In this document: piece after piece, positions 34,394-45,143 of the stretch
Layout: each line of letters opens with the position of its first letter
How positions within the stretch are numbered: position 1 is the stretch's first letter
Assembly (NCBI RefSeq): GCF_033439725.1
Contig: NW_026944383.1
Location: 3,658,001-3,722,000, forward strand
Length of the DNA stretch: 64,000 bases
Source of the DNA: Neurospora tetraspora
Taxonomy: Eukaryota > Ascomycota > Sordariomycetes > Sordariales > Sordariaceae
Reading direction: 5' to 3'
The notes under the pieces: model-generated
Told to the model about the DNA's origin: nothing
Seen by the model: the letters and a program-made list of their open reading frames with translations, nothing else
The model's database searches: none
Translations under genes and position numbers: made by a program

Positions 34394-36376
34394 ATGCCTT
34401 TCACTTCGCCCTTCAAGGATTTGGACATTCCCACCAATGTCGATGTGTGGTCTCTTGTTTTTGACCGGCAGAATGTTCCGTTCCCGACCTCCAAGAGGGT
34501 GATGACCTGCGCCGAAAACACCGAGCTTTCGCATACTTGGGACCAAATACGGGCTGCGTCCATCGACTTTGGCAAGGGCATGAAGGATATGTGGCGTTGG
34601 AGGAAGGGTGAAGTTTTGGCGTTGTATACGCCGAATAGCATCGATGTAAGCCTGCCGCCGATACATGAAGCGTGGCGTTGGGTTGTGTGAAAAAGAAAAA
34701 AAAGGCAAGAAAGAGCTTGCTAACACCAAAACCTAACCACCAAGACCCCAATCGTCACTCTCGGCGCCATCTGGGCCGGCGCCGTCGTCTCGCCCGCCAA
34801 CCCGCTCTACACCGTCGAAGAGCTCACCTTCCAACTCAAAGACTCGGGCGCCAAAGCCATCGTCACGCAAGCTCCCTTCCTCAAGACCGCCGTCGAAGCG
34901 GCCAAGAAGGCCGGCATCCCCAACAACCGCATCATCCTAGTCGGCCAGCACAGCGACCCTTTGGGGAAATTCAAGCACTTTCGCAACATCAAGTGCGTCG
35001 ACTTCCCCGCCCGCTTCAGGAAGACCAACATCAACCCGGAGAAGGACCTCGTCTTCCTGGTCTACAGCTCCGGCACGACGGGCCTGCCCAAGGGCGTGTG
35101 CTTGACGCATCTGAATGTTGTCTCCAACATTTTGCAGGCCGCGGATGTGGATGGGAGATATTGGTCTGCGACTGGTGGGTTGGACGGTGAAGGCGATAAG
35201 TTTTTGGGCGTGCTTCCGTTTTTCCACATCTATGTGAGTTTGTCTGTCGACAAGTCTGGTCCATGGGAATTCGAAATGTTCTAACCCAATGCATCACTAC
35301 AGGGCCTCACCTGCGCCCTCTTCATGTGTCTCTACCTCGGGTGGGAGATGTTTGTCGTCGAGCGGTTCGACCTGGAGAAGGCCCTACAGACGATCCAAGA
35401 CCAGCGCATCACGGGCTTCTACGTGTCTCCTCCGGTCGTGTTGGCCTTCGGCAAGAGCCCGCTGGTGGACAAGTACGATCTCAGCACGCTCAAGGTCATG
35501 CACTCGGGCGCCGCGCCCCTGACGAGCGAGCTCACCGAGGCCGTCTGGCAGCGCCTCAAGATTCCGGTCAAGCAGGGCTACGGCCTGAGCGAGACCAGTC
35601 CCGTGGTGTCGTGCCAGACTGTGGATGAGTGGGCTAAGTTTATGGGTTCTTGCGGCAAGATGATGCCGAACATGGAGGCGAAACTGGTGGATGAAGAGGG
35701 CAAGGAGGTTGCCGATGGTGAGGTGCGTACTTTTGTCCTGACATCTACTGATCAGACGACGTAAAGTGACCTGGTATAACTGACAATGCTGGACAGGTTG
35801 GCGAGCTGTGGGTCAAGGGACCTAATGTGTTCAAGGGTTACTATAAGAATCCAGAGCGCACAAAAGAGGCCTTTTCGGAGGACGGCTATTTCAAGACAGG
35901 AGACATGTTCCACATCGACAAGCACGGCAACATGTACTGCGTGGATCGTCTCAAGGAGTTGATCAAGTACAGTAAGTCATTTGTTTTCTCTTATCCGGCA
36001 CGTAACCGGAAAAGACTTGGATTGATCACTGACATTTCTTCCAGAGGGTTTCCCTGTCCCACCAGCCGAACTCGAGGGTCTTATCCTAGGCCATAGCGAT
36101 GTAACGGATGTGTGCGTTATTGGTGTCGAGGACCATAGCCAAGCTACCGAAGTGCCTCGGGCGTACGTCGTCCTTCGGCCAGACGTGCAAGCCAGCGACA
36201 GCAAGGCGCAGGAGATCATTGACTACGTTGCTAAGCAAGTTGCTCCTCACAAGAAGTTGCGCGGAGGTGTTCGATTTGTTGCCGAGGTGCCCAAGTCGCC
36301 CAGTGGAAAGATTCTCCGGAGAATGCTGAGGGACAAGGTGAAGCAGGAGGAGCGTGTTGCGGGATCAAAGCTTTAA
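34394..36376 (+). CDS. 4-coumarate-CoA ligase-like acyl-CoA synthetase, peroxisomal
   Basis: Five exons: 34394-34645, 34745-35233, 35303-35722, 35797-35971 and 36045-36376; 555 residues. It belongs to the adenylate-forming (ANL) superfamily: P-loop YSSGTTGLPKG near residue 192, QGYGLSETSPV, TGDMFHID, and the hinge/C-terminal domain with the final catalytic Lys in SPSGKILRR. Such enzymes form an acyl-adenylate from a carboxylic acid and ATP, then the CoA thioester. The final three residues are SKL, a canonical type 1 peroxisome signal. Fungal members of this group act on aromatic, medium-chain or other unusual acids; the substrate cannot be told from this sequence. No polyketide or peptide synthetase is nearby, so beta-oxidation-linked activation in the peroxisome is likelier than a biosynthetic cluster role. 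One donor is GTGCGT. Confidence 0.92.
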
Positions 36377-36686
36377 AAAAGGGTGTAGTTGAGATATTCG
36401 TGTTGCGAAGATCGATTTTTGGATACTGTACGTTTTATACCACCCGCCTTTCTCTGGCTCCGGGTTGATGTGATTTCGATGCCTACGTGAAAGATATGTC
36501 AGTAGCTAGGTCTTTATATATTGTACTGTCCACCTCAACAAAAGGCGGGTATCTAAAGCGCTCTATACATACCAGGAGCAGTACTCTCCTGGATGCGCTC
36601 ACCAAGAATATCATACACGGTGCCTCATTACACTTACTACGACCGGCCTGTTGCCCATTTCACCGCACCATACCATCAAACATCAT
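36377..36686. other. Short convergent intergenic region
   Basis: 310 bp between the stops of the ligase-like gene and atp11. It holds both 3' ends and nothing else visible. Confidence 0.6.
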
Positions 36687-37703
36687 CTAACCCATCCTCT
36701 CCGCCTCCTCCATCAGCTTCTCCACACTGAACCTCCGGTCACCCGTCGCAAACCAGTCCAACAGATTCCTGCGCTCATTCGCCCTCTGCTGGCCCTGCTC
36801 GCCACCAGTCCCATCCCAACCACCATAGAACCTCTGGAGACACATGAGCAACCACTGCGCGTTCTCCGGCTTCACACCTCTATCCTCCATAACCTGGCCC
36901 TGCATCAGCACGACGCCCTTGTCGGCGCTAAAGTCCATGTAGTGCGTGACCGTCGTGTGCGGCTGCGCGAACTCGCCGCGGTTCTTGTACTCGGCCAGCT
37001 GCGTGAACAGTACCGTCGACGTCGCCGTCGCCGCGTCCCAGGTCCACTGCAGGAAATGGATCTCCGCGCCCTGTTCCGGGTGCGGCACGGGAAGCACGAA
37101 CTGGGGGCGCGAGCGCGCGAGCGTGTCCATGGCTGAGAACGTCTCTGACGAGATCACGGCGCACAAAGAGTGCGGGTTGGTGGCGTAGCGCAGACGCCAG
37201 ATGGCGGAGAGTTCCTTGATGGGCAGGTCGCGGGCCTTTGTCATGTCGAGGATCTCGGAGAGCGGTTTGATGCCGGAGCCGGAGCCTGAGCCGGATTTTG
37301 CTGGCGTTTCCGGCGCGGCTTTGGGAGAAGGTGTGGCGGCTTCCGTTGTAGTTGTTGTGGTAGCGTTAGAATCGGCGGCATCAGAAGCAGCAGCAGTGGG
37401 CGTAGCCGGAGCGGGAGCACCCGGTAGTTTAGTCGCAGCGTCGGTTTCCTTGCGCAGGCGCTCAATCTTGTCTTGGTATGCCTGCTTGAGGGCGTCGATA
37501 TCAGGAAGGCCCTCCTCCTTGGCCTTGCTCTCCAACTTTTGGCGGTACTTCTCGATGACACTGCGCGGTTGCTGTGTCGTGGCGAGGAAGCGCACGTCGT
37601 GAACTTGAGCCCATCGTCTTTGAATGGAGCCGCGCAGCGTACGGACGTGAGAGCATGGATGTGTGAGATGCCGAAGCATGCCCGCAGTGCGAAGGGAGGC
37701 CAT
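36687..37703 (-). CDS. atp11: Mitochondrial F1-ATPase assembly factor ATP11
   Basis: One uninterrupted exon of 338 residues. The N-terminus is rich in Arg, Ser and Thr with few acids (MASLRTAGMLRHLTHPCSH...), a mitochondrial targeting signal. A coiled-coil stretch (VIEKYRQKLESKAKEEGLPD) leads into a Thr/Ala/Pro-rich linker of about 60 residues. The ATP11 domain follows, from KPLSEILDM through IWRLRYA and FVLPVPHPEQGAEIHFLQW, ending near LMCLQRFYGG. ATP11 is a matrix chaperone that holds the F1 beta subunit until it joins alpha. The linker is longer than in yeast. Its 3' end faces the CoA-ligase-like gene. Confidence 0.92.
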   Translation of the reverse strand: MASLRTAGMLRHLTHPCSHVRTLRGSIQRRWAQVHDVRFLATTQQPRSVIEKYRQKLESKAKEEGLPDIDALKQAYQDKIERLRKETDAATKLPGAPAPATPTAAASDAADSNATTTTTTEAATPSPKAAPETPAKSGSGSGSGIKPLSEILDMTKARDLPIKELSAIWRLRYATNPHSLCAVISSETFSAMDTLARSRPQFVLPVPHPEQGAEIHFLQWTWDAATATSTVLFTQLAEYKNRGEFAQPHTTVTHYMDFSADKGVVLMQGQVMEDRGVKPENAQWLLMCLQRFYGGWDGTGGEQGQQRANERRNLLDWFATGDRRFSVEKLMEEAERMG

Positions 37704-39142
37704 GGCGGTGGTAGATATGCAGCAAATGGCAAGCCTTGGTCCGAAAGTTGCAAAAAGAAGAGTTCACTGAGGACGATGAGTATGAAAAAGTTGACGTCAA
37801 GTTAAAGCCAAGGATATGTGACCCTAACCCTGGGGTTTACCTGCACCTTTCAGTGAAGCTCGCAGAATCACCCACCACATGAGGCCATCACTCGGGGTCA
37901 ATTCGATCACGACGCCATACTCGGGTATTCTACTGATGCGGAAATGTTGACCTATTCTAGATGATGGCTACCTGGAAAGAATCTCGATGGATACGATAGC
38001 TCCCTCAAGTTGAAAATCCAGATAGCTACCTAGCCCCTCATTCCCTCACTTGTAGTGTACATATGTAGGCCGTATGCAGTTCCTCCTGGGGTTATCATTG
38101 TGCAGCGCATATTCATTAGGAACAGCTGAGTTGACGCACCTCGTGGCACCAGAAATCCCGAGGCGCTGTATTGTGAAGCGGTGCAGATTCTGTGCTTCAC
38201 CACCATGACCTGGACCGCCAGACCCCACAAAAGAAAAGTTCTCCCCGCGCGTAAATCAAGGCATGCATAATGGAGATCCGGTAGGGCTGCGAGGCTGTGG
38301 GCTGCGAGTCAGGATCGCCCAGGGTCCAAGTGGAAGATGGAGAATGCGGGGGAAGCTAGTATGGTTGCTGGGACTTGGACGGACCTCGTGTTCGACCTGT
38401 CGGGTTGTCTCCCAGCTGGAGGTCACCCACTCGTCATGGCCCACGATTGCCTTCCCCGCCCTTCCTGGGAGTCTGGGACCACAACGGGATGGGTTCACCG
38501 ATGAACTACCGATGAACCATCGACGGAGCGATGGCGGCTGGGTATGATCTATCCGTCCGGAAGGATCCAACCTATCGGGTCGTTCTTGACTTTCAGCCCC
38601 TCCTCCCCCCTCTCCCCTCATGCCGCATCGAAGGACACGTTGACCTCTGAACCCAACGACGACTTAAGTACAATTAGGTCACTGTTCGCGGCGCACCTCG
38701 ACATGATTCTACTCTTCACCTCATTGAACAGTTCACTCACGAATGTCGGACAAACGAGATGAGACCACAAAAGAAAAAGGTATCGACATTAAGACACAAA
38801 ATCTAGTCCTCGCTAACATCTAAAACACAAAACGCGCCTGTAAACCACTTCCATAACCCCTGAGAGAAAGGAGGTGGGTATGCCAAGATATGATATACAC
38901 GAGGAGGTAGCTCGAAAGTCTATGCCCTTCCTCATCTAAACCCTCAATACCTTTTTCCAGAATCCTCTTTCCGCTGCAGGCTCATCACAACTGTTTTCCC
39001 ATCCGAATCATGGCACGATGGTGGTTGAATCGCTGACCCAAGAATTTGTTTCCAAGAGCCCCAGAACCAAGTCATGGTATGACTCGATTGGGCGTCTTCC
39101 TCTAGTCCGTCATGCTTGTGGCTAGGTGCTGGGAGCACTAAC
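37704..39142. other. Intergenic region between atp11 and cytochrome c peroxidase
   Basis: 1.4 kb holding the atp11 promoter (left) and the peroxidase 3' region (right). No supported gene or repeat. Confidence 0.55.
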
Positions 39143-40279
39143 TTAGGCGTTGAGGGGCTTGAAGACCCAGCGCTCGGAGTTCTCGGCGAAGGGAACACCA
39201 AGCTCGAAGAGCTTAACAATGACGCTTTGGAAGTCCTTGAAGAAGAGGTCGTTGTCGGCGGCGTACTTCTCAACCCACTGCTTGAACTTCTTGTCCTGGA
39301 TGATGGCCATATCGGCGGGGAGCATCATGAGGGACTTGGTCTTCTTATCCTCATACTGCTTAGGGCCGTTCCACTTCTTCCACTGCCACTTCTCGTCGAG
39401 GAGGAGCTTGTAGTAGTCGTTGGTCAAGACGGTGGGGGAGAAGGTCCAGGGGCCGTCAAAACCGGAGCGGTCTGCGTGGCAGCGGCCGAGAGCGTGAGCA
39501 CCGGAAAGAGCAACGATCTCCTGATCGTTGAAGCCCATGCGGTAGAAGATGTTGCGGAGATGGTCCTGGGCCTGGGAGGCATCAGGAAGACGGCCATCGG
39601 GAGTGCAGGCAGCGGCATCACGGTCCTGGCGACCAGGGCGGTAGGGGATGTTGGGGCCAAGCATCTCCTGGATGGAGCAGACACCGCCAAGGATCCAGAG
39701 ATCGGAGTAGGTGATCCAAGGGAACTTGGCTGTTCAGGATGTCAGTAAGTTGAAATCCCACGATCAAAGAAAGGATGGTAGCAGCTTACCCTTGACGGGC
39801 TCGAGGAAGTCACGAGCAGCCTTCAGACCGGCGTTGGCACCGTGGTCAGACTCGGGAGCGAAGCGCATGGTGGCACCGTTGGAGCCACCAGTCTTAGTCT
39901 CCTTGTCGTAGGTACCGCTGGCGTGCCAAGCGAGACGGACGAGGACGGGGCCGTAGCTGCCATCGTCGTAGTCCTCCTTCTCCTCGAGGCGGGAGGCAAT
40001 CTCGTTGTAGACGGCCTGGTAGTCTTCGAACTTGGGAGTGAAAACCTTGGGGGTGGCGGAAGCGCCGTCCTGGTTGAGATACCACAGACCGCCGGCACCG
40101 AGAGCACCGGCACCGATAGCCCAAGCCCAGATGTTGGAGCCACCGGACTTGGCGGGCTCAGAAGAGTAGAGACGGCGACCACCCTGCTGGAAAGCAGCGC
40201 GGGGCGCGGCAGTGAGCGCAGGGCGAGTCGAGGTGCGCAGAGCGCGGAGAGTGCGGGTGGCAGTGCGGGAGGCGGCCAT
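39143..40279 (-). CDS. ccp1: Mitochondrial cytochrome c peroxidase
   Basis: Two coding exons on the minus strand: 40279-39790 and 39729-39143; 358 residues. A basic presequence ([20 protein letters not shown]) is followed by a hydrophobic segment at residues 50-68 ([19 protein letters not shown]), the two-part signal that sorts the yeast enzyme to the intermembrane space. The class I haem peroxidase domain follows: distal Arg115-Leu-Ala-Trp118-His119, proximal His242 in SGAHALG, and Trp258 in GPWTF, sixteen residues after the proximal His as in yeast (His175/Trp191). That tryptophan forms the radical used to accept electrons from cytochrome c. The enzyme reduces H2O2 to water. A probable leader intron ends exactly at the start codon. 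Confidence 0.95.
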
Positions 40280-40490
40280 CTATGCGGAGGGAGATCCAGT
40301 TAGCATCATCATTGCTCTCAATGTTATCATGGTGAGTCCCATGATGGTGTTGAAGGCGGGGAAGAGATCGCGCATCACTGGCATCGCCGAAGCTCAACAG
40401 AGTCCGAACGAGAAGAGACGAGCAGACGGTTGAGAACGGGAGCCAAGAGACAAACGACTCGTGGAGGATAAGAAATTACTTGATGCGTAC
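40280..40490 (-). other. Probable 5'-UTR intron of ccp1, abutting the ATG
   Basis: On the minus strand: AAG/GTACGC donor at 40490, GATGCTAAC branch, and GCATAG acceptor immediately followed by ATGGCC. Length 211 bp. A CT-rich leader exon (to about 40620) lies upstream. Inferred from splice motifs. Confidence 0.5.
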
Positions 40491-42778
40491 CTTGATGGTT
40501 CTTCAAAAGCAGCGAGGACGATGAAGAGGAGGAAAGAGGCAGAAGGATGAGAGCAGAGCAGCAGCGACTGATAATAATGAGGGGAAGAAAAAGAGGGAAA
40601 GGAAGGAAGCGAGGACGACGAATTCACAGAGCACTAGTCTACAGCTATCAAATCGGAGGATCAGGCAGGTGGGATGGTGCAATTGTACTTATCCTTTCGT
40701 AGCTCGGCTGTTGCCCGGTGCCCCGGAAAGACGAGGCCCGGGGCCACCCCGGTGGGGTTGTGGTCTCGACATGCCACACGGATTCCAGCGAAACAAAACG
40801 ACTCTGGAATCATATCGAAAATAAAACAATCGCGTGCACGTTGAGTGGCCAGCTCCGCCCACGTCTCTTTCAGGGACCCCGTTCAGGCCGGTCCATCCCG
40901 TCAAGGCGCGGCTGTGGGCCATTTCTAAGCCCTTCCTAGAATTCTAGGGGCGGTTTGAGACCCGTCAGAGCACCATCGAGATTCCCGTGGTTCCCCATTG
41001 GACCCCGAGAGTGAAACCCGCCGCAGACTCACGAAGCCGGCTATATCCCGGCATTAGTCACCAGGTCTGAGCACACTCGAGACGACAAGAGGCGGCAACC
41101 GCTGACTAAGGCAGTGTCAATGCCAATCAACTGTCAATGGCCTCAAAAGAACGTGCTCAAAAGCCAAGAGATACTGCGGAGCTATATCGGAGTCCGGAGA
41201 AGGGTTTCTAGATCACAGCTTACGTATGATTCTGGGTAACACAGATGGGCAACCCTGTGACAGAACTTTTGCCTTCAGACGAACGACGGTAGTTGCGATG
41301 ACTCTGACAGCAATGAGTTATCAACAGGAGACTGTGGTCCAGATACCGTCGGTACCATAGCCAGAAAGGGCAGACAGTTTGCAACGGGCACATGTCGAAA
41401 TCCAACCGCGACGTTGCCTCATCATTGGCTCCTCCACAACCTCCCAGTCTTTTGTCCGCTGTAAAATGGGGTATCGGGTGCGCAATTAGTGCTTCTACTA
41501 GAAAAGCAAGCTAATACCAGTAGCTCGATGTCTTGACAGCGATTCCTGAGTCCATTCTCTGACACGGCTCGCACGGGTACACGTGGCAAACCAATTTGTG
41601 TTGTCAAATCTCCAATTCTCCAGATCGTCCGAAGATTCCCAACCCAAAAAGTTTAACAGGCGCACAGTAAGCATGCGGGGTCCTCATGTCTGAGCTTGTG
41701 GCATGCCGAACGCACGGTGGATGGGCCGATCATCACAAGTCACCCCTCCCTTATGCAAAGAAGGCAGGTCCTTATGTAATCATATCCGACGCTGTCTAAA
41801 TTTAACGTCAAGCGCTGACTTGTACGAGATGGTCGGTCTTTATAACGAGCCTTCTTTTACTTTTAGAGACAGACATCTTGTATAACGTCGATTCCTTTTT
41901 GATATGTACTTACAGTTTTCTCTTTTTTTTCTTCTGCTGTTGTTGCGTCGGTACCCGTTTGCCCATGGGATTGCAGTGTCACTGGAGGCTCGAACCGTGA
42001 ACAAAAAGTTCACGGGCACAGAGCGGCGGGTGGCGGCGAGTTCCTTGGGCTCCCCTGCCGATCGCGGAACCTTCTTGGCCTCCTGTCCACAGCCTCGGAC
42101 AGCCTTGTCCGTTGTGCAATAATTGTAGCACTTGAAGTTGTTCGAGGTAGCCTTGTAATCGCGAACTGCCTCTTGCTAGTGTACAGTACCTTCAAAACAT
42201 GGATCATCAGACGTTTGCCGCTAGGTATCATGTCTGTTTGACATACGGCCGAGCAGACATGGCCTTTTCCTGTGCACGAAATGGACACCGATTGTCATGT
42301 TCAACGATGATCAGAATTACTAAGGTCCTCTATCTAACGCAAGGTCAATTTTGTTCGCTATTGTCACAGAAACACAAAGGACCTCCTCCGTTTTGCGGTC
42401 CTCATTCTCTCATTGTTTGTTCAAGGTTTGTTACCAGCCGTAAATTGCTCGAGATCCCACGAAATAATTTCTTTCACGATACCAGATTGCCAGACTGGAA
42501 CGTGTCAATACACGATGCCAGCTTGCCATCACTGGAACGTGGGGATAGGTTGAAAGTTCGGAAACTAGTCAACGTTGCTGAAGCCTTGATCGGCCTCTTC
42601 TGCTTCGCACTGGTCTCTGGGCAAGTCTAAAAAGTCAAAGGCTACATGACGCATACAGGGGGGAGGAGGGGAGGGATGCCGATTACTCTTTTCGTTCAGT
42701 TTGTCGATATCCGAAGATCAGCGGGAAATGCCCTGGGCGGCAGGACTAGCCCTAGAACCGAAGAGTGGCGCCGTGTGC
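40491..42778. other. Intergenic region upstream of ccp1
   Basis: About 2.3 kb. The first 130 bp (minus strand) is CT-rich, the likely ccp1 leader. Further up, open frames such as 42199-42630 lack family features. The right end is the prp39 3' region. Confidence 0.5.
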
Positions 42779-45143
42779 TTAATTAAAGCTAGCCGGTCCT
42801 TGAGCGTTCGGATCGGGGTCCATATGGAGCTGGTAAAAACTGTAGAATCTGGTCTCGGCCTTCTGGCGAGTGGGTTCGTCGAGTTCGCCCATCGCAACAC
42901 CGTTCTCCTTACCACCGAGCTTGGCTTTAGTAATGACCGAGATCGATTGGGGCCTAAAAATCAGTTAGCATAACAGTCCACTGGTGTCGAGCTCATTCTT
43001 GGGAGGAAAACTAAGACGTACCCATACAGTTCCCGGTCGAGGGCCAGAAATTCTTTCATGGCCTTCTTACCGCCACGGTCCTGCAAATAGTTCAGGTATA
43101 CCTGGCACAACTCTTGCTTGACAGCTGGGGACAGGCGACTCTTGCTGCGGATGGTTTGGATGATGTCCTTGATCCTCTCACCATGCTGTTCCTCAAGCTC
43201 AGCATTGGTGGGCTGGCCCAGTTCAAACTCCAGCCACTTTTGCCAGAAGTGGCGGCTGTCCGAATACCACTGGACGTTCTTGGAGAAACAAGTGCGGGCT
43301 TCCTCGCTCGATCCCTTGACCTTCCACAAAAGATAAGCCCACTCGGTGACTAAAACGGCCTTGGTAAAGATATCCACTGTCGGAGAGTCAATCTGCGCCT
43401 TGTACACCTCAATGGCAGCGTCCAGACCACTCTGACGGCGCTGAAGGTTAGCCCACGAGACAATAGCCTCAACGCAATCGGGCAGCTTGTTGAGGATGGC
43501 CGCGTGGATGTCGCGGGCGACATCGACACGTTCGGACATCTCCTCGAAGTAGGCATACTGAAGCCGAATTCCAGGCCTACTGACCGGGACATACAGAGTC
43601 GTTGCGCGGAGGTAGATGTTGCGGACTTCCTCCTCCTTGCCTTCTTGTGCCGACATCCATCGAGCGTAGCGGAACCAAAACTCGTCGTAAAGAGCACAGG
43701 TGACCAAACATCTTTCGTACAAGAAAACGATCCTGCTGAAGTTGCCCTCAGATTCCTCGAAATCGAGATACTTGCGCCAGTTGGCCAGCTGCGCATGCTC
43801 AAGCTCTGTAACGTGGAAATAAGGCCGTTTGATCTCCGACTCGAAGGTCCAGCGCTTCGTAGTCTCGGCCTGTGTCTGCTGGAAAACGGTGTACAACTGC
43901 GCATCGATCTTGGCCCGGATGTCACGCTCAATCTCGGGTTCGCTCTTCTGAATGCCGTATGGGGCGCTCTCGGCTTCGACTTCCGCCCGGTAGCGGGCCA
44001 ACGCATCGGCAGAAACTAACTCCAGAAGTGGACGTGTCTGAGCGAGGGTCCTGAGCCGTTCGAAGTAGCGCGCATACTGGTGCATCGGAATCCGAATGAC
44101 CCGGTTCAGGATCGCAACGATCTTGTCTTGCGCCTCCTGTCTCTCTTCGTACTCGAGGTACTTGTCCCAGAAGGGGTGGGCGAGGAAGTCTAGGCCGACA
44201 TGGGTAGCGCCGCGCTCGAAAAGCCTAAGGAAGTGTCAATAAGTGCTGCATGACTGAGGATGGGAGTGAGGGGCGGGAAGGGAAGTAAAGTACAAGAGGG
44301 GAAACTCGGTGTAAACGAAGCATCCATCCAAAGTGACCAAACTGTTTCTCAGTGGCATACGCGAGCGGGGAACGGGCAAAGAGGTAAGACGTGAACGAAG
44401 AATATCTGCTATGAAGAGCAGAGCCTGGTATGAATTGTGAGAGAACTGTTCCAGCATAGGATGGCTGCCTTGTGGTTGCTCTCACCGTGTTCGTACGGTC
44501 GCGAATTCGTACTTGTCCCTCTCGAGTCGACAAAGAGCCGCGCACGGCTTTGCAGTTTGCTGCGGGTAAGGTGGTCTTGAGGGGGGGTGGGGACGGAATG
44601 GATTTAGGAACTTACTCTCTCACGAGATGGGGTGTATGAGTAGTTTCCATCTTAAAGGAGCAATACTCTGTCCACAGATCGACCGAATTGGTGATGCTGG
44701 CGCATCCTCGCTCGTACACCTAGACATGCCCATTAGAACCAGACCCATCAGCGAAAAGAGAGGCGGCTTATGTCCGTACCATTTCGGCCGACTCGGGACC
44801 CGAGATGTTGAATTCGAGATCAGCATACTTCTTCCAGTAACCGAACAGCAAGGGGAACTTGAGGAGGAATCGATCGTATGTGGCGCGGAGGGTAGCCAGA
44901 GCCTGCGGGCTCGAGTTTCTGTTGAGACCGCCTTCGAGTCCTTCGCAGGCGCGTACCAGTTTCTCCCAGTTCTCGAAGTTGTCGGTATCGGCATCCTGGA
45001 TGCGATGGCGATGAGCTCTGGTTAGCGACTGGACATGATGCACACAGCAGTGGATATCTGCATTGACTTACCACCTCGGCATTAAGCCTTTTGATTTCGG
45101 CGTTCTCCTCATCGGAGCCGCCATAGTTACTGAAGTCGCCCAT
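42779..45143 (-). CDS. prp39: Pre-mRNA processing factor PRP39 (U1 snRNP, HAT repeats)
   Basis: Five exons on the minus strand: 45143-45072, 44995-44780, 44719-44616, 44224-43022 and 42953-42779; 589 residues. The protein is built of half-a-TPR (HAT) repeats: WEKLVRACEG, FPLLFGYWKKYADLEF, VYERGCASITNSVDLWTEY, FWDKYLEYEERQ, HQYARYFERL, WRKYLDFEESEGNFSRIVFL, then FRYARWM and further repeats. Spacing and the order of W/Y-x-x-Y/F motifs fit Prp39, which with Prp42 (in yeast) or as a homodimer holds the U1 snRNP for 5' splice site recognition. The last exon is short but reads through a sensible tail ending ASFN. The third intron is long (391 bp) and includes a stretch that could hide regulation. 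The start MGDFSNYGGSDEE is at the top of an intergenic gap shared with the phosphatase gene. Confidence 0.88.

Noticed and set aside
42199-42630. 143-codon plus-strand frame upstream of ccp1
   Set aside because: No domain and no splice context; composition looks random.
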